A DNA stretch of 64,000 nt, from the NCBI GenBank assembly GCA_019217005.1, contig JAHBNG010000051.1:29948-93947 (forward strand), written 5' to 3'. Position 1 is the stretch's first letter. Each line of letters begins with the position of its first letter. A model generated the notes under the pieces. The model had not been told where the DNA came from, searched no databases, and saw nothing but the letters and a program-made list of their open reading frames with translations. Origin of the DNA: Chloroflexi bacterium TSY (lineage in GTDB: Bacteria; Chloroflexota; Anaerolineae; Caldilineales; Caldilineaceae). Below are positions 29,801 through 39,901 of the stretch, piece by piece. The translations under genes and the position numbers were made by a program.

Positions 29801-30345
29801 CACAATTTGCATATTGCGTCGTTGCTGGAGTATGCACTGCACCAAAGAACGAAACATGGAATCAACCTAGATTCGCAAATCATCCGGTTAAAAACGTTTC
29901 ATGGATTCAGGCGACGGCGTATGCCGAGTGGGTAGGCGGACGATTGCCCACGGAAGCAGAGTGGGAAAAAGCGTGTCGGGGGCAAGATGGACAGATATAT
30001 CCTTGGGGAGACGAGCCGCCAACTGATCAACTGGCAAATTTCAACCTTAGCGTAGGGAATACCACGGACGTAGGCCAATATCCAGAAGGGATGAGTCCCT
30101 ATGGATTGTCTGATATGTCCGGCAACGTGTGGGAGTGGACTTCAGATTGGTACGTTGAATTCTCCTCAAGAGAGCAAAATCTTGACGGTCTAGAATCAGG
30201 AACATATCGAACATTGCGTGGGGGATCTTGGTTTGATGATGCTCGGTATGTGCGTTGTGCACGGCGAGACATGAACTCCCCGTTAATTGGGACCGAGTTC
30301 GATGGCTTTCGGGTCGTTCGCCGTGCAACAGACGAGGACAATTGA
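26866..30345 (+). CDS. CHAT protease-like / nSTAND1 ATPase / FGE-sulfatase-domain membrane protein
   Basis: 1159 aa from ATG 26866 (GTG 26863 also possible). Domains by residue: 1-200 CHAT-like caspase fold with His in DIVHFSGLG (~66) and Cys in VVLNACYSE (~112); 215-245 Gly-Asp-Lys linker (KGDKVGGDKVGKDKI); 270-640 nSTAND1 NTPase with VQPYKGLHFFD, Walker A GASGSGKSS (~312) and Walker B LLLVVDQFEELF (~408); a Glu/Ala-rich coiled coil; one membrane helix at ~766-790; and 930-1155 an FGE/SUMF domain (IPPGEFTMGSS, GRLPTEAEWEKACRG, SGNVWEWTSDWY, LRGGSWFDDARYVRC). STAND proteins sense a ligand and oligomerise; CHAT would then cleave a target. FGE-like domains act as ligand-binding C-type-lectin folds in such proteins. 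A conflict or cell-death switch is inferred. The membrane/TPR gene 165 bp downstream may be its partner. Confidence 0.88.
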   Translation: MIKILFLAANPLDTNRLRLDEEMRAIDAAVRQEEQCDQIDIRSHWAVHIEDLQKLLLRHQPDIVHFSGLGKAADRSIILQSDTNIGQSVSASALSDLFSILHNNLRCVVLNACYSESQAQVISQHVDCVVGMNDTISDEAARNFGAALYGALAYGRSMFTAFALACNRIDLVNLPEQDVPRLLAPNMDPKEIYLLDELETKMGQPSVFRDVIKGDKVGGDKVGKDKIAVGKIEGLAAIGNGVVEIGGNVYIGVPVPMLEATVEEEPTDGVQPYKGLHFFDVDDSVLFFGREQLTAKLIARLWDKRFLAVIGASGSGKSSVVRAGVVPALKRGLKLANGRHPPKSSPDWQYHIIKPTARPLKAVSASLTRGSESVTAQATLMDDMMQDARSLDLFASRLLADLAADHLLLVVDQFEELFTLCKTPTERKAFVDNLLMAAQPDGVMTVIIALRADFYHRCAEFDDLRTALTNSQEYMGAMIEQELRTAIEKPANANNWVFEAGLVDVMLDDVGDEPGALPLLSLALLETWKNRHGRTLTFSGYYKAGGVKGAIATQADMVFNALSPNEQAVARNIFVRLTELGEGSEDTRRRVAREELLSKNQDAETVNKVLTTLSDARLITVDQGEVEVAHEALIREWPTLRLWLEDDREGLRIHRRLTEAATEWHRSGRKQGDLSRGTRLNQALDWARTHGNDMNSLEQAFLDASREQIEAEQREFEQARQREIDDARKLAEESEARRKVEAARAQEAERNTQEQMLLTRRLGRYASYLAVALVLAIAAVITTGIFFVDANEQRKLAVQNANSARANEKRANDQGALAKKMADEAEDQRNLAEGRINQLGLSLGIFGIERLLQTASELDAAGDSDGATTMLAIAIESNISLLDESYMDELNVTEQKILGSALIEAGLQLWGIGNKSAAEIILAKTMEINLYAPSYVLIPPGEFTMGSSHEDGLASRDEMPSRSVFLDEFEIMRTEVTNAQFAYCVVAGVCTAPKNETWNQPRFANHPVKNVSWIQATAYAEWVGGRLPTEAEWEKACRGQDGQIYPWGDEPPTDQLANFNLSVGNTTDVGQYPEGMSPYGLSDMSGNVWEWTSDWYVEFSSREQNLDGLESGTYRTLRGGSWFDDARYVRCARRDMNSPLIGTEFDGFRVVRRATDEDN

Positions 30346-30509
30346 CTACTTCAGAATTTCACACAGGAAATCTCAGGAGTATGCCGAAGAATGTGTGAAC
30401 GCTTAGTGAGGGTCCAAAAACTACTTTCCGTTTTGCCCGATCCCGAGAATATGCAAGTTATTTCTAGACGCTTACTTGGCTAGCACAGCAAGAGGAGAAA
30501 ATAGGCCGA

Positions 30510-32511
30510 ATGCAAGACCAACGACGTCCCCAGGTACGAGATCATGAGACAAAGGCTGAGTCAACTTTACGAGACACACTGACCGCCCAAAATGAAGAAT
30601 TAAATGGTAAAGACGAGATTGGGCACGGATCAGATTCCGAGATCAAGGGCGAATGCAATGAGGAAGCCAATGATGTGAAGCACAATAATCGCCTGACAAG
30701 CTTCGCTCGTAGCACCATCTTCAAATTTGCAGTTCCGTTCGCTTGGAAGACCTTTTTCTACAATTTTCGGCGGGCCCTAGTTGCCACCTTGTTATTCGAA
30801 ATTGTCCTGGGCTTGCTCTTCTACCGATTTGAGCATCGCTATTTGCTGCCTCGATTTGTGTATTACTTGCTTGCGGTACTTCTTCCAGTCACTGTGATCG
30901 GTTGGCACAGTGCATTGAGCGGTCGAGAGGCCAGTTTGGCAATTAAGTGGAAAGTCGTGCTAGCCAGCACAGCAACGTGTGTCTGGATAGGTGTATTGGG
31001 CTGGCAGGTATGGACGGTGCTAAACCCAGTAAATTGCAGTCCAGGCGCGTATTGCATCGCTATTGCTCTACTAGGGCAAGAAGACTTGAACTACCGTTCG
31101 AGCGAATCTGGACGGAACGTCTCGAATTTGTTGCTGCGAGCGCTAGAAAGACAATATGCAAATGAAGATGGCTCGAGTGATACGATAGAAATACGCTTAT
31201 TCGGCGTAATCAGCAGTAGTACACAAGCAGAGTATATGAGGAAACACATAGGTGCACATTTGGTTATTTGGGGACGGTTGCAAAGAGAACAACTAGACAT
31301 TTGCATCAACACATCCCCACAGTTAAATCAGATCGACAATCCAGACATTCCACAACCAGTTCCGATTATGGGGCGCACGTTAGTGTCTGTCGTGTCAATG
31401 AGGTATGATGATGTTGACACAATAGAAAGAATCCTAGAGCAGATTCAGGGCATCAGTCAATTCGAGTTGGGATTAGCCTACTTTTTTTCCCAAGACTCAG
31501 TAGATCCAAATTTCAGGTTTTGAGAGAGAATTCTGGCTAAACAGTTGACATAAATACAAATTTGCCGGTCGATATCTAGTTTTTGCGTTAGATTTGGGCG
31601 ATTTTCAGATATGAAATAGGTTGTTTTCTGTAACCGAAATCTGAATAAATGACTCCAAAATCCCTGCAATCTCGACTGAAAATCGCCAAAAACGCCAAAT
31701 TTGGATCTACTGAGACTATATTCGAGCCGTCTCGCAATTCGAGAAAGCAGTGCAGAGGCTGGATAACAATTCGAATGCACTCCAACAAACCGTTGCTGTA
31801 GGCGAGAACGACCTTGGCTTGATCTATTACTATCTGGGCCGGAGTTTGCAGATGCGTGGAGAATATATAGAATCACAACACATGCTTAAAAATGTAGGAA
31901 AAGTCAATCCTGATGATCCGGCCACTCTCATCGCGCAAATGCACAATTATCGCGTGATAGGTGAAGAGGAACTTTATAGGGAGACATATCAAAGAGTTAT
32001 CAGTATAAGCTATGCTCCGCCCACGTCGGTCGAAAACCATGCCGCTTACAATCGGGCTTTGGCCCATCAGATGAGTGGAAATTATGAAAGCGCCTTAGTC
32101 GATTATCAAGCCATTCTCCAGGATTATCCCACCTATTTCGTTGCTTACCTAGGTGCAGCAAATGCACTGATTCAGCTAAAACGTTATGGTGAAGCCGGGG
32201 AAGTCTATCAAGAAGCTGCACCCCTGGCCGCCGAAAATCCCATTCGTGAGACCTGGCTCCACATTGATTGGGGCCGGCTCTACGAGCAGCGCGGCGAATG
32301 GGATGCCGCTCTGAATTCCTACAAACAGGCCCTAGAACTCGACACAGGAGGTCACTCTTCGATGCTGGTATTGTTTCGTTTGGCCAAATTTCATGCGGCA
32401 CGTGGCGATCAGGAACAGGCCATCGCCTATTACCACGAACTTACTGAAGCTCGTAGACATGAAGACTGGGCACATGGTCTATATAGTGATTTTTCGTTTG
32501 AATTTCGGTAG
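30510..32511 (+). pseudogene. Membrane protein with TPR C-terminus, split by family-B MITE
   Basis: Removing 31498-31712 and one AGACT gives one 593-aa frame: GLAYFFSQD joins YIRAVSQFEKAVQRL. The first ~65 residues are charged; three to four hydrophobic segments follow (LLFEIVLGLLFYRF, YYLLAVLLPVTVIGWH, VWIGVLGWQVWTVLN); then a globular part with HIGAHLVIWGRL, the nucleotide-free sensor-like region often preceding TPRs; then four to five TPRs (for example GNYESALVDYQAILQDYPTY, GEWDAALNSYKQALEL). AGAGGAG lies upstream of ATG 30510. It sits downstream of the CHAT-STAND gene on the same strand. Today it makes a 337-residue product without TPRs. Confidence 0.85.
31498..31712 (-). mobile_element. 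Family-B MITE, copy 4 (in TPR gene)
   Basis: 215 bp, with perfect AGACT duplications at 31493-31497 and 31713-31717. Ends as in copy 2. Confidence 0.95.
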
Positions 32512-32850
<339 letters not shown>

Positions 32851-33008
32851 ACAAAGTACATTCGGAAGTATACCACACTCCCGTTCGAGCTTCAAATCAA
32901 TGCACCCTTCGGTCATCCTCATTCGCAATAGTCAATCGATCGCGAAGTGGGTCGTGGGTCATTGATGACAATTGGCAATGATCTAATTGTTTCTTTACCA
33001 ATCGTCAG

Positions 33009-33974
33009 TCATCCCTTTTTTCCTAATTGACCCCCAACAAACCTGGGTGCTCCATTGAGAAAACTCTGAATGTCCATGGCGCGTTTGCCGGCTGGCTGGA
33101 CGGTTTTGAGGATGAGTAACCCATTCCCCGTTCCAATCGCGATTTGTCCACCAATCTCCACAACCATCGATGGCTCCGCTTCCCCCTCTATGACAGTTGC
33201 CTGAATGATTTTGAATGGTTGATTGTTCCAGGTCGTAAAGGCACTCGGCCAAGGTGTATACGCACGCGTCATGCGTTCAATTTGGCTGGCTGCATGGGTC
33301 CAGTCGATCTGACCAGCGCTTTTTTTAATGATGCGGCAGAGTGAAGGCGCGCCAGGGAGTTCGCTTTGAGGAATTGGCGGAAGCGTTCCAGCCAGCCACT
33401 TTGGCAACGTTTCAACCAGTAAATTGGCACCCTGTGTTGCCAATCGTTCGCTCAAAACAGGCGTTGTGTCGTCGGGTAAGATGGGCTGTTGGATCTTTGC
33501 CAATACAGGACCTGTATCAAGCCCTTCATCCATCAACATGATCGAAACACCAGTCTCGGCGACGCCGCTTAGAATGGCCGCATGGATGGGCGAAGCACCT
33601 CGGTAGATCGGCAATAAGCTGGCGTGGACATTGATACAACCAAAGGCGGGAATGTCAAGCACAGATGTGGGCAGGATCAGACCATAGGCAGCAACAACAA
33701 TGAGATCGGGTTGTAAATCCTGTAATGTTTCAACAACAGCCGGCTCTTTTCGGAGGCTGGTGGGCTGCAAAAGCGATAGACCAAATGACTCTGCTTGCTG
33801 TTTGACAGGGCTCGCGATCATTTTCTTGCCCCGTCCCGCCCGCCGATCTGGTTGCGTCATCACAGAGACTATCTCCCAGTGATGAATGGTCGACTGTTCA
33901 TACAATGCTGTCAATGAAGGGACAGCGAATTCGGGTGTCCCCATAAAGACGATGCGTGTTGGAGCAATTGTCAT
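33009..33974 (-). CDS. fmt: Methionyl-tRNA formyltransferase
   Basis: 321 aa, normal length. It formylates initiator Met-tRNA using 10-formyl-THF. N-terminal IVFMGTPEFAVPSL, the catalytic triad region INVHASLLPIYRGASPIHAAIL (Asn, His) with Asp in LMDEGLDTGPVL, and C-terminal domain RAYTPWPSAFTTW are diagnostic. It lies upstream of the tRNA-Pro on the same strand, in the only housekeeping part of the window. An upstream def gene is not present. Confidence 0.96.
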   Translation of the reverse strand: MTIAPTRIVFMGTPEFAVPSLTALYEQSTIHHWEIVSVMTQPDRRAGRGKKMIASPVKQQAESFGLSLLQPTSLRKEPAVVETLQDLQPDLIVVAAYGLILPTSVLDIPAFGCINVHASLLPIYRGASPIHAAILSGVAETGVSIMLMDEGLDTGPVLAKIQQPILPDDTTPVLSERLATQGANLLVETLPKWLAGTLPPIPQSELPGAPSLCRIIKKSAGQIDWTHAASQIERMTRAYTPWPSAFTTWNNQPFKIIQATVIEGEAEPSMVVEIGGQIAIGTGNGLLILKTVQPAGKRAMDIQSFLNGAPRFVGGQLGKKG

Positions 33975-34076
33975 TTTGATCCGGTCACTCTTTAGATAGT
34001 CATATCATTTTAACTTTGGACGATGGTCCCTCGACAGAAAAGGGATCTATTCTCCGAAATTCAAGTGGCATCTCGA

Positions 34077-35492
34077 TTAGGCTTCAGCTTGTTGAACGGC
34101 ATTGAGCATCTGGTCAACAGAGGTAAATTTGACCCTGGGTTTGTTCTCCTTGCTACCAGCCTCAACTTCTAGTGCATCGAGGCGGTTCCAATCGCCGAAT
34201 GTGACAATTGCGACGTCTCGTTTGCGCAATAACTGTTCGACCGCCGCCGGATCGGGCTCTTTGGCAGGAGATAGATCGGACAAATCAGCTAACAGCGCCT
34301 TGACCGATTCGACAGCGTCCGGTTTGTTTGTTCCAATGATACCAGTTGGGCCACGCTTTATCCAACCGACTACATACTCTCCAGGCGAAGCTTGTCTGGT
34401 CTCCGGATCCAAGACACGCCCCTTCTCATTTGGGATGATGCCGCGACGTTGATCAAAAGGAACACCGGGCAGTGGGATGCCTCGATACCCAACAGAGCGC
34501 AAGACCAATCCAGCCGATAGGGTTTCGTATTCACCAGTACCAATCGAAGCGATATAACCACTATCATCTTCTTCAAGGCGGTTTTTCTCGATTCGTACTT
34601 TAGCAACTTTGTGGTTCGATTCTTGTTCATCACCAGCCAAAAGCTCTACCGGGGAACAGAGGAATTTGAAGAGAACGCGCCGCTCGTTGCTCGCTTTTCG
34701 TTCAGCGAATGCAGCAAGATGCTCTAGATTTTTCTTTGCTGTACGATTTTTCTCTAGCGCCAGTGTGCTAGCCGGATCCAGGATCAGATCATTCGGCTCA
34801 ACAATTACATCCACTTCGTCAAGTTCACCAAATTCCTTGACCTCGGCTGGCGTAAATTTGGCCTGGACAGGTCCGCGGCGAGACAGAATGTAGATATCCT
34901 TGATTTTGCTCTGAGAAAGTGCAGCGAGTGCATAATCTGTGATATCCGTTTCGGCCAGTTCTTCGGGCGATTTCGCTAGAATACGCGCCACGTCCATTGC
35001 CACATTTCCGACACCAACGACCACGGCTGCATGACTGCTTAGATCTGGGCTTAAGTTGACATAATCAGGGTGTCCATTGTACCAAGCGACAAATTCGGTC
35101 GCGGAGAGACTGCCCGGCAGATCTTCACCGGGTATATTGAGCGAACGATCCGATTGCGCACCAACAGCATAGATGATGGCGTCATAGTACGTTCGCAATT
35201 CGGCATGAGTGATATCCGTACCAAACGATACATTCCCAAAAAAACGAAAGTTGGGGCGCATAGCAATACGCTCGAATAGCTTGACAACGGCTTTAATTTT
35301 TTGATGATCTGGAGCGACACCATAACGAACCAAACCATATGGGGGTGGTAGGCGGTCATACATATCGACTGTTAAGGTTCGATTGGCATCATTAAAATTA
35401 TCAAACAATGCACCTGCTGCATAAAATCCTGATGGGCCTGCACCGATAATGGCGACTCGTGTTAGACCTACATTTGTTCCTCTTGTTGTCAC
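34077..35492 (-). CDS. fprA: Ferredoxin/flavodoxin-NADP reductase, FprA (adrenodoxin-reductase) type
   Basis: 471 aa. FAD site AIIGAGPSGFYAAGALF, then PPPYGLVRYGVAPDHQKIK, the family hallmark. NADP site VVVGVGNVAMDVARIL and ILSRRGPVQAKFT. C-terminal GYRGIPLPGVPFD and YVVGWIKRGPTGIIGTNK complete the fold. It moves electrons between NADPH and ferredoxin. Divergent from none of its neighbours; probably monocistronic. Confidence 0.93.
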   Translation of the reverse strand: MTTRGTNVGLTRVAIIGAGPSGFYAAGALFDNFNDANRTLTVDMYDRLPPPYGLVRYGVAPDHQKIKAVVKLFERIAMRPNFRFFGNVSFGTDITHAELRTYYDAIIYAVGAQSDRSLNIPGEDLPGSLSATEFVAWYNGHPDYVNLSPDLSSHAAVVVGVGNVAMDVARILAKSPEELAETDITDYALAALSQSKIKDIYILSRRGPVQAKFTPAEVKEFGELDEVDVIVEPNDLILDPASTLALEKNRTAKKNLEHLAAFAERKASNERRVLFKFLCSPVELLAGDEQESNHKVAKVRIEKNRLEEDDSGYIASIGTGEYETLSAGLVLRSVGYRGIPLPGVPFDQRRGIIPNEKGRVLDPETRQASPGEYVVGWIKRGPTGIIGTNKPDAVESVKALLADLSDLSPAKEPDPAAVEQLLRKRDVAIVTFGDWNRLDALEVEAGSKENKPRVKFTSVDQMLNAVQQAEA

Positions 35493-35782
35493 GCGAAAAT
35501 TTCTCCTTGGGTATCAGGAAGATATTCTGCCCGTCTATCTCGAATGGGCGCATTGAACGCTGACAGAAAATAAAGAGCTTTCAGCTAATCAGCCGTCAGC
35601 TAGGTCGAAGCGACCACTTCGTGTTTGGTTACAGATGCGTAGCATCCACAGCCAGAATCTGCCCATGTTTCGTGGCTGATTTTTATACTTTCCTATACGA
35701 TAAAAAAACAGGTTTGTTACCCATTCGAGAGACAAGTAGACCTTTTTACTTACTCGATAGTTGTGAAATGAATATTTTCCAA
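35493..35782. other. Intergenic stretch before an IS
   Basis: About 290 bp. A GCTAATCAGCCGTCAGCT segment near 35583 recalls the inverted repeat at 6426. No gene is seen. The promoter of the FprA-like gene should lie near 35500. Confidence 0.35.
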
Positions 35783-36962
35783 ATTTGACAAAAGAGACAA
35801 AAGTCATCTCAATAGATTGCATCAAGAAAAAAGTGCGAAAAAGGAGCCATCAAGATGCAATTGCCGATAGTGAATGTAGCGCCACTGGTCAGGGAGCATA
35901 GCGAAACCTTTCGTTCAGTATTTGCCAATCGTAAACAGTTTCGCCACTTTGAAAACTATCTGACGGGTCTGATGGTCTTGGACAACAAAAGCATGGCAAA
36001 TATTGCCCGCTGCATTCTAGATAGTGCAGATAAGACGAATATATCACGGTATTTGAGTGAAGCTCCTTGGCGAGCCGAAAAACTCAATGATGAGCGTATA
36101 GGTTACATGAAGTCAGAGACAGCACAATACCAACGTTCAGAGTCAGAATCGGTATTAGCGATTGACGATACACTATGTGAACACGTGGGAAGTCTGTTCG
36201 AGTATATCGATACACACTACAATCATAGCAATGGTCAGCATCCACTGGCTCATAACTTAGTCACAAGTCACTATGTCAGTGGCGCTGTTCGTTTTCCGGT
36301 CGATGCAAGTATCTACCGACGGTACGAAGAGTTTACCGACTGGGAAGCATTTGTGGAAAACCATTTCCCAGTGACTGAGATTCCCAAGAAAAAGAAAGAA
36401 CGAACCGCTTTTCATAAACGAGTGGATAGCCACCTATTAACTGACCCCGCCTTTCGAGGGCTAGACGAAGCGTTTAAGACCAAGATAACCATTGCCAGTG
36501 AACTGGTTGAAAAGCTGTTGAACGAACCCTTATCTTTGGTTGGGCTCTCTTCGATGGTTGGTATCTCGCTCCAGATCTTCTAGCTGTACTCGATCGTCTG
36601 AATAAAGATTGGATCAGCATCTTGAAGTGCAATCGCAATCTGGAGACAAATAGCTTTCGTTTGCGAGATGAAGACGGTCAGCCGATAACTTTCGAGGGCC
36701 ACATATTAAAGTCAAAGAGTTGGTCCCCTACATCCCCCAGAATGCCTACAAACCTGTCACCATTGATGGTCGTACTTACTATACCTTTACCATGACTGTG
36801 CGTATCCCTTCTATCGGCAAGGTACGCATCGTGATTAGTTTTGATAATCCTGAATTGCAAGGCAATTAGGCCGTTTTAGTGACCAATCGCACTGATTGTA
36901 ATGCCAAACGCATTCTCTCGATTTACCTGCTTCGTTGGCCTATCGAGACGGTTTATCAGGAT

Positions 36963-37340
36963 CAGTAGATCCAAATTTGGCGTTTTTGGCGATTTTCAGT
37001 CGAGATTGCAGGGATTTTGGAGTCATTTATTCAGATTTCGGTGGGGTGGTTCATTTTAGCTGGATAGATAGGTTTACACTTTTAGAAACAGAAAGAACGT
37101 TTATATTCTCTGATTTCGCCGGTTCTCAGAGAGAAAACGGTCTCATATAGATTTTTGTCTATATATCAAAAGTGTAAACCTAATTTTGAACCACCCCATT
37201 TCGGTTACAGAAAACAACCTATTTCATATCTGAAAATCGCCCAAATCTAACGCAAAAACTAGATATCGACCGGCAAATTTGTATTTATGTCAACTGTTTA
37301 GCCAGAATTCTCTCTCAAAACCTGAAATTTGGATCTACTG
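36963..37340 (+). mobile_element. Family-B MITE, copy 5, itself split by a family-A MITE
   Basis: Perfect AGGAT duplications (36958-36962, 37341-37345). Without the inner element it is 215 bp, like the other copies. Its target is the transposase: YQD continues as GKQLLG. Confidence 0.95.
37043..37197 (+). mobile_element. Family-A MITE, copy 3 (inside family-B copy 5)
   Basis: 155 bp with 8-bp duplications ATTTCGGT (37035-37042 and 37198-37205). It dates family A as still active after family B copy 5 inserted. Confidence 0.96.
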
Positions 37341-37686
37341 AGGATGGTAAACAACTGCTTGGCCTTGATGAATATTGCATGCGAACTGCCCACGCCTTTC
37401 AAAAACATTGGTCTCTGGTCTTCGTGGCTTATTCTCTCTTGCACCTTGATTGTTTGGGACCATCATTGGCTAAAACTCAATTCTCGCCCAGCAAATCCCT
37501 TGGTGAGGCTACTCGGCAGCAAGCTCAGTCACTAATTCAAGATCTCATCTTGACTGCACATCATGCCTTGAATGACGGACAGGAGATTGCAGAGGTCTTC
37601 GCTACCCTTTTCGTCAAACAGCAGGCCTGCTCTGCTTAATTTTGACTTTGTCAAATCCGGCACCTGCTCAAAATACAACTATCGAG

Positions 37687-37887
37687 TTACTTAAACATAT
37701 CTCCAAATTGGCGGGCCAGGGTTAAAACGCTCATACCAATGGAAAAGTAATCCGTTGGTCCAAGCTTGGACAGGCCACGCTGGTTTCCCTCTTCATCTTC
37801 ACCATCAGTGGCGATCCAGGCAAATGCAGCACCTAAAAAAGCGCCAATCACTAAACCCATAAATATCGCTCTATTTCTATCGTTCAT
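37687..37887 (-). CDS. Small membrane protein, unknown function
   Basis: 66 aa from ATG 37887 (MNDRNRAIF); an ACGGAG site precedes it. One glycine/alanine-rich helix, FMGLVIGAFLGAAFAWIA, like YtxH-type small membrane proteins, followed by an acidic loop (DGEDEEGN) and a C-terminal amphipathic stretch. Not assigned to a family with certainty. Confidence 0.6.
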   Translation of the reverse strand: MNDRNRAIFMGLVIGAFLGAAFAWIATDGEDEEGNQRGLSKLGPTDYFSIGMSVLTLARQFGDMFK

Positions 37888-37942
37888 TGTGACTCCGTAA
37901 ATCCCTATAAACTCTAAAATGATCAAATATACGTCTGTTTGA

Positions 37943-38026
37943 GTGCTTATCCGAATAGTGCTGCGAGGGTGCATTCTCACCTGCAAAGCCGCTCGGATTC
38001 ACAACCACTTTTCAAATAGATTCTTA
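37943..38026 (-). repeat. ~80 bp dispersed repeat D, copy 3
   Basis: Ends GTGCTTATCCGAATAGTGCT and CACAACCACTTTTCAAATAG. Lies 55 bp upstream of the small membrane protein. Confidence 0.6.
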
Positions 38027-38344
38027 CTCTGGACTATCAGCGTCTATATATGATCTCTGTAACCGCAACTGGTTTAAAATACTTTGTAAGTAAAACCAAG
38101 AAAGATTCTAGCAATCGATGTGCTCAGATTTCACCGATTCGTTCAGATAAATTCTGGAAATCTGAGGCATCTGAGTATAAAGACTTCTTCGGGTTTACTC
38201 GCATAGATAAATTATGTACCAAGAAATGCAAAGAGCGCAAAGTGACCTACCCCCTTCGCGCTCCTTCGTCAATAGATATGACTCTTTTAGAATTCAGAGG
38301 GACGTTTACCACATGAGTTCCGATTGAGCCACAGATATTCTTAA
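38027..38344. other. Intergenic region with a GAGCGC hairpin
   Basis: A hairpin at about 38230-38263 (GAGCGCAAAG / CTTCGCGCTC, loop TGACCTACCCC) without a T run. No gene is convincing; the ORF from 38050 lacks a ribosome site and family resemblance. Confidence 0.4.
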
Positions 38345-39619
38345 CTATTGCGGGATTTCTGCATCAGGGACAATGCCTTCTGCCAACCATCCCATGCAAA
38401 TCGTGCATCCTTCCCGACCGAGAATGGCCCCTAATCCTTCGTCAATTCCTTCCAAATCGGATTGAGTGAGGCTGACACCGTCTGGAACGATTACTTCACC
38501 TTTATTGTTGTTGATCGGTCCTGTAAAAATATCAAAACGATCGAGTTCACCCGTGAGCATTTGGTCAAGAATCTCTTGCACCATGGGAGCTACCTCTTCT
38601 GGTACGCCTGCCATTGGCGATTGATCATCCATAAAGCCCAACAGTCCTAGACCACCGCTATCTACATCAAAATAATAGTCATCAGCCGTAAATGAACCAT
38701 CGATCATGGCTTCAACGAGATCGACATAAGCCAAACCCCACTCCCAATAAGGAGTTGTCAGACAATGCTCGGGATCAACATCACACGCATTTCGGCTATC
38801 ATAACCGACCCCATACTGGCCCCGTTCACCTGCAACTTGCACTGGTCCAGGCGTATCCGCACCTGTAATGACAACACCAGCTCCCGCTTCGAGTAATGAT
38901 TCTGCTGCCTGTCGCTCGATCTCAGGATCAAACCATGTAAAGATCCAACGAATGTCTAATTCGCAATCAGGGCAGGTCTCGCGCATACCGAGAGCTGTTG
39001 CATTGATGTGACGAATCACCTCCGGGATTGGAAACGGCGCAACATAACCCAGACGATTGGTTCCATCAGCACTTGCACGCGCGCCGGCAATTAAGCCAAC
39101 CAGATACTTCATGCTTTCCATTGCCCCAAAGAGATTCACAAAATTTGAATTGTTCTTTTTAAAACCAGATATATGAACGAAATAGGTATCGGGGAATTCT
39201 TCAGCCACAGTCTCTGTGGGGTCCATATAGCCAAAAGAAGTTGTGAAAATTGCGTCAAATCCCTTACGCGCCAGTCCGCGAATCACCCGTTCTGCATCAG
39301 CACCCTCGGGCACACTCTCGATATAAGCAGTATGTACCTGATCGCTCAATGTTTCTTCAAGGTAAAGTTGTCCCTCATTGTGGGCATAGGTCCATCCGCC
39401 ATCGCCAATCGGTCCAACATAGACAAATGCCACATTAAACATGCCGTCTTCGATCTCTGGAATCTGGATGCCGCCAGAACCAGAAGCTCCAGAATCAGAA
39501 GGTGTCGTGGACGACTCTTCGCTGCTAGACGTCTCTGCTGTCGGTGCAGGACAGGCTGCAAGGACCAAAGCAAAAATGAGCAATAGACTCCAGACCAGTG
39601 GAACACGATTCATTCGCAT
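38345..39619 (-). CDS. BMP-family (PnrA/Med-like) ABC substrate-binding lipoprotein
   Basis: 424 aa from ATG 39619, chosen for its AAGGAG site; the ORF extends 7 codons further. Signal peptide ends at lipobox LVLAAC, then a long Ser-rich linker. FNVAFVYVGPIGDGGWTYAHNEG and FDAIFTTSFGYMDPTETVAEEFPDTYFVHISG are typical of BMP binding proteins, which deliver nucleosides or similar ligands to ABC importers. The matching ATPase and permeases (in other genomes directly downstream) are absent here. Confidence 0.92.
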   Translation of the reverse strand: MRMNRVPLVWSLLLIFALVLAACPAPTAETSSSEESSTTPSDSGASGSGGIQIPEIEDGMFNVAFVYVGPIGDGGWTYAHNEGQLYLEETLSDQVHTAYIESVPEGADAERVIRGLARKGFDAIFTTSFGYMDPTETVAEEFPDTYFVHISGFKKNNSNFVNLFGAMESMKYLVGLIAGARASADGTNRLGYVAPFPIPEVIRHINATALGMRETCPDCELDIRWIFTWFDPEIERQAAESLLEAGAGVVITGADTPGPVQVAGERGQYGVGYDSRNACDVDPEHCLTTPYWEWGLAYVDLVEAMIDGSFTADDYYFDVDSGGLGLLGFMDDQSPMAGVPEEVAPMVQEILDQMLTGELDRFDIFTGPINNNKGEVIVPDGVSLTQSDLEGIDEGLGAILGREGCTICMGWLAEGIVPDAEIPQ

Positions 39620-39726
39620 TAAAATTCTCCTTATAGTCACATTATTTAACTTCGTGCTTTCGTCCGCAATTCTGCCAGAGCAAAAAATGATGCGAAAGTA
39701 CGGAGTTTAAGTGACTTCTCTATTAG

Positions 39727-39809
39727 GCCCATCGGAAAAGTTCTGTGACGATGTATGCTGACTCGAAAACTAGCTGGACTCACAACCACTTTTCGGATAG
39801 GTTCTTATT
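39727..39809 (-). repeat. ~80 bp dispersed repeat D, copy 4
   Basis: Reverse orientation: ATCGGAAAAGTTCTGTGACG at one end and ACAACCACTTTTCGGATAGG at the other; GACTCGAAAACTAGCTGGAC inside matches the other copies. Lies between the BMP gene's promoter region and ISAs1. Confidence 0.75.
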
Positions 39810-39901
39810 CAGGGGTATTGATGGGGTATGGCTCATCATGATGATCGATTTTGGGACTATACACTAGCTCTACTTAAATGTCAATGACATGTTGTATAAT
39901 T

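Larger units (their letters stand above)
35783..37656 (+). mobile_element. IS701-like insertion sequence carrying two nested MITEs
   Basis: Ends ATTTGACAAA (35783) and TTTGTCAAAT (37656). Transposase from ATG 35855: MQLPIVNVAPLVREHSETFR, LTGLMVLDNKSMANIARCIL, ESVLAIDDTLCEHVG (DDE Asp), then after a frameshift near 36575 WISILKCNRN and ILSIYLLRWPIETVYQD (Glu region), then past the MITEs GKQLLGLDEYCMRTAHAFQKHW to 37639. A TAG near 36867 also breaks it. Dead copy; about 1.5 kb before the MITEs arrived. Confidence 0.85.

Noticed and set aside
29665..30345. Diversity-generating retroelement target in the FGE domain
   Set aside because: FGE/C-type-lectin C-termini (LRGGSWFDDARYVRC) are classic variable regions, but no reverse transcriptase, template repeat or accessory gene is present in the window.
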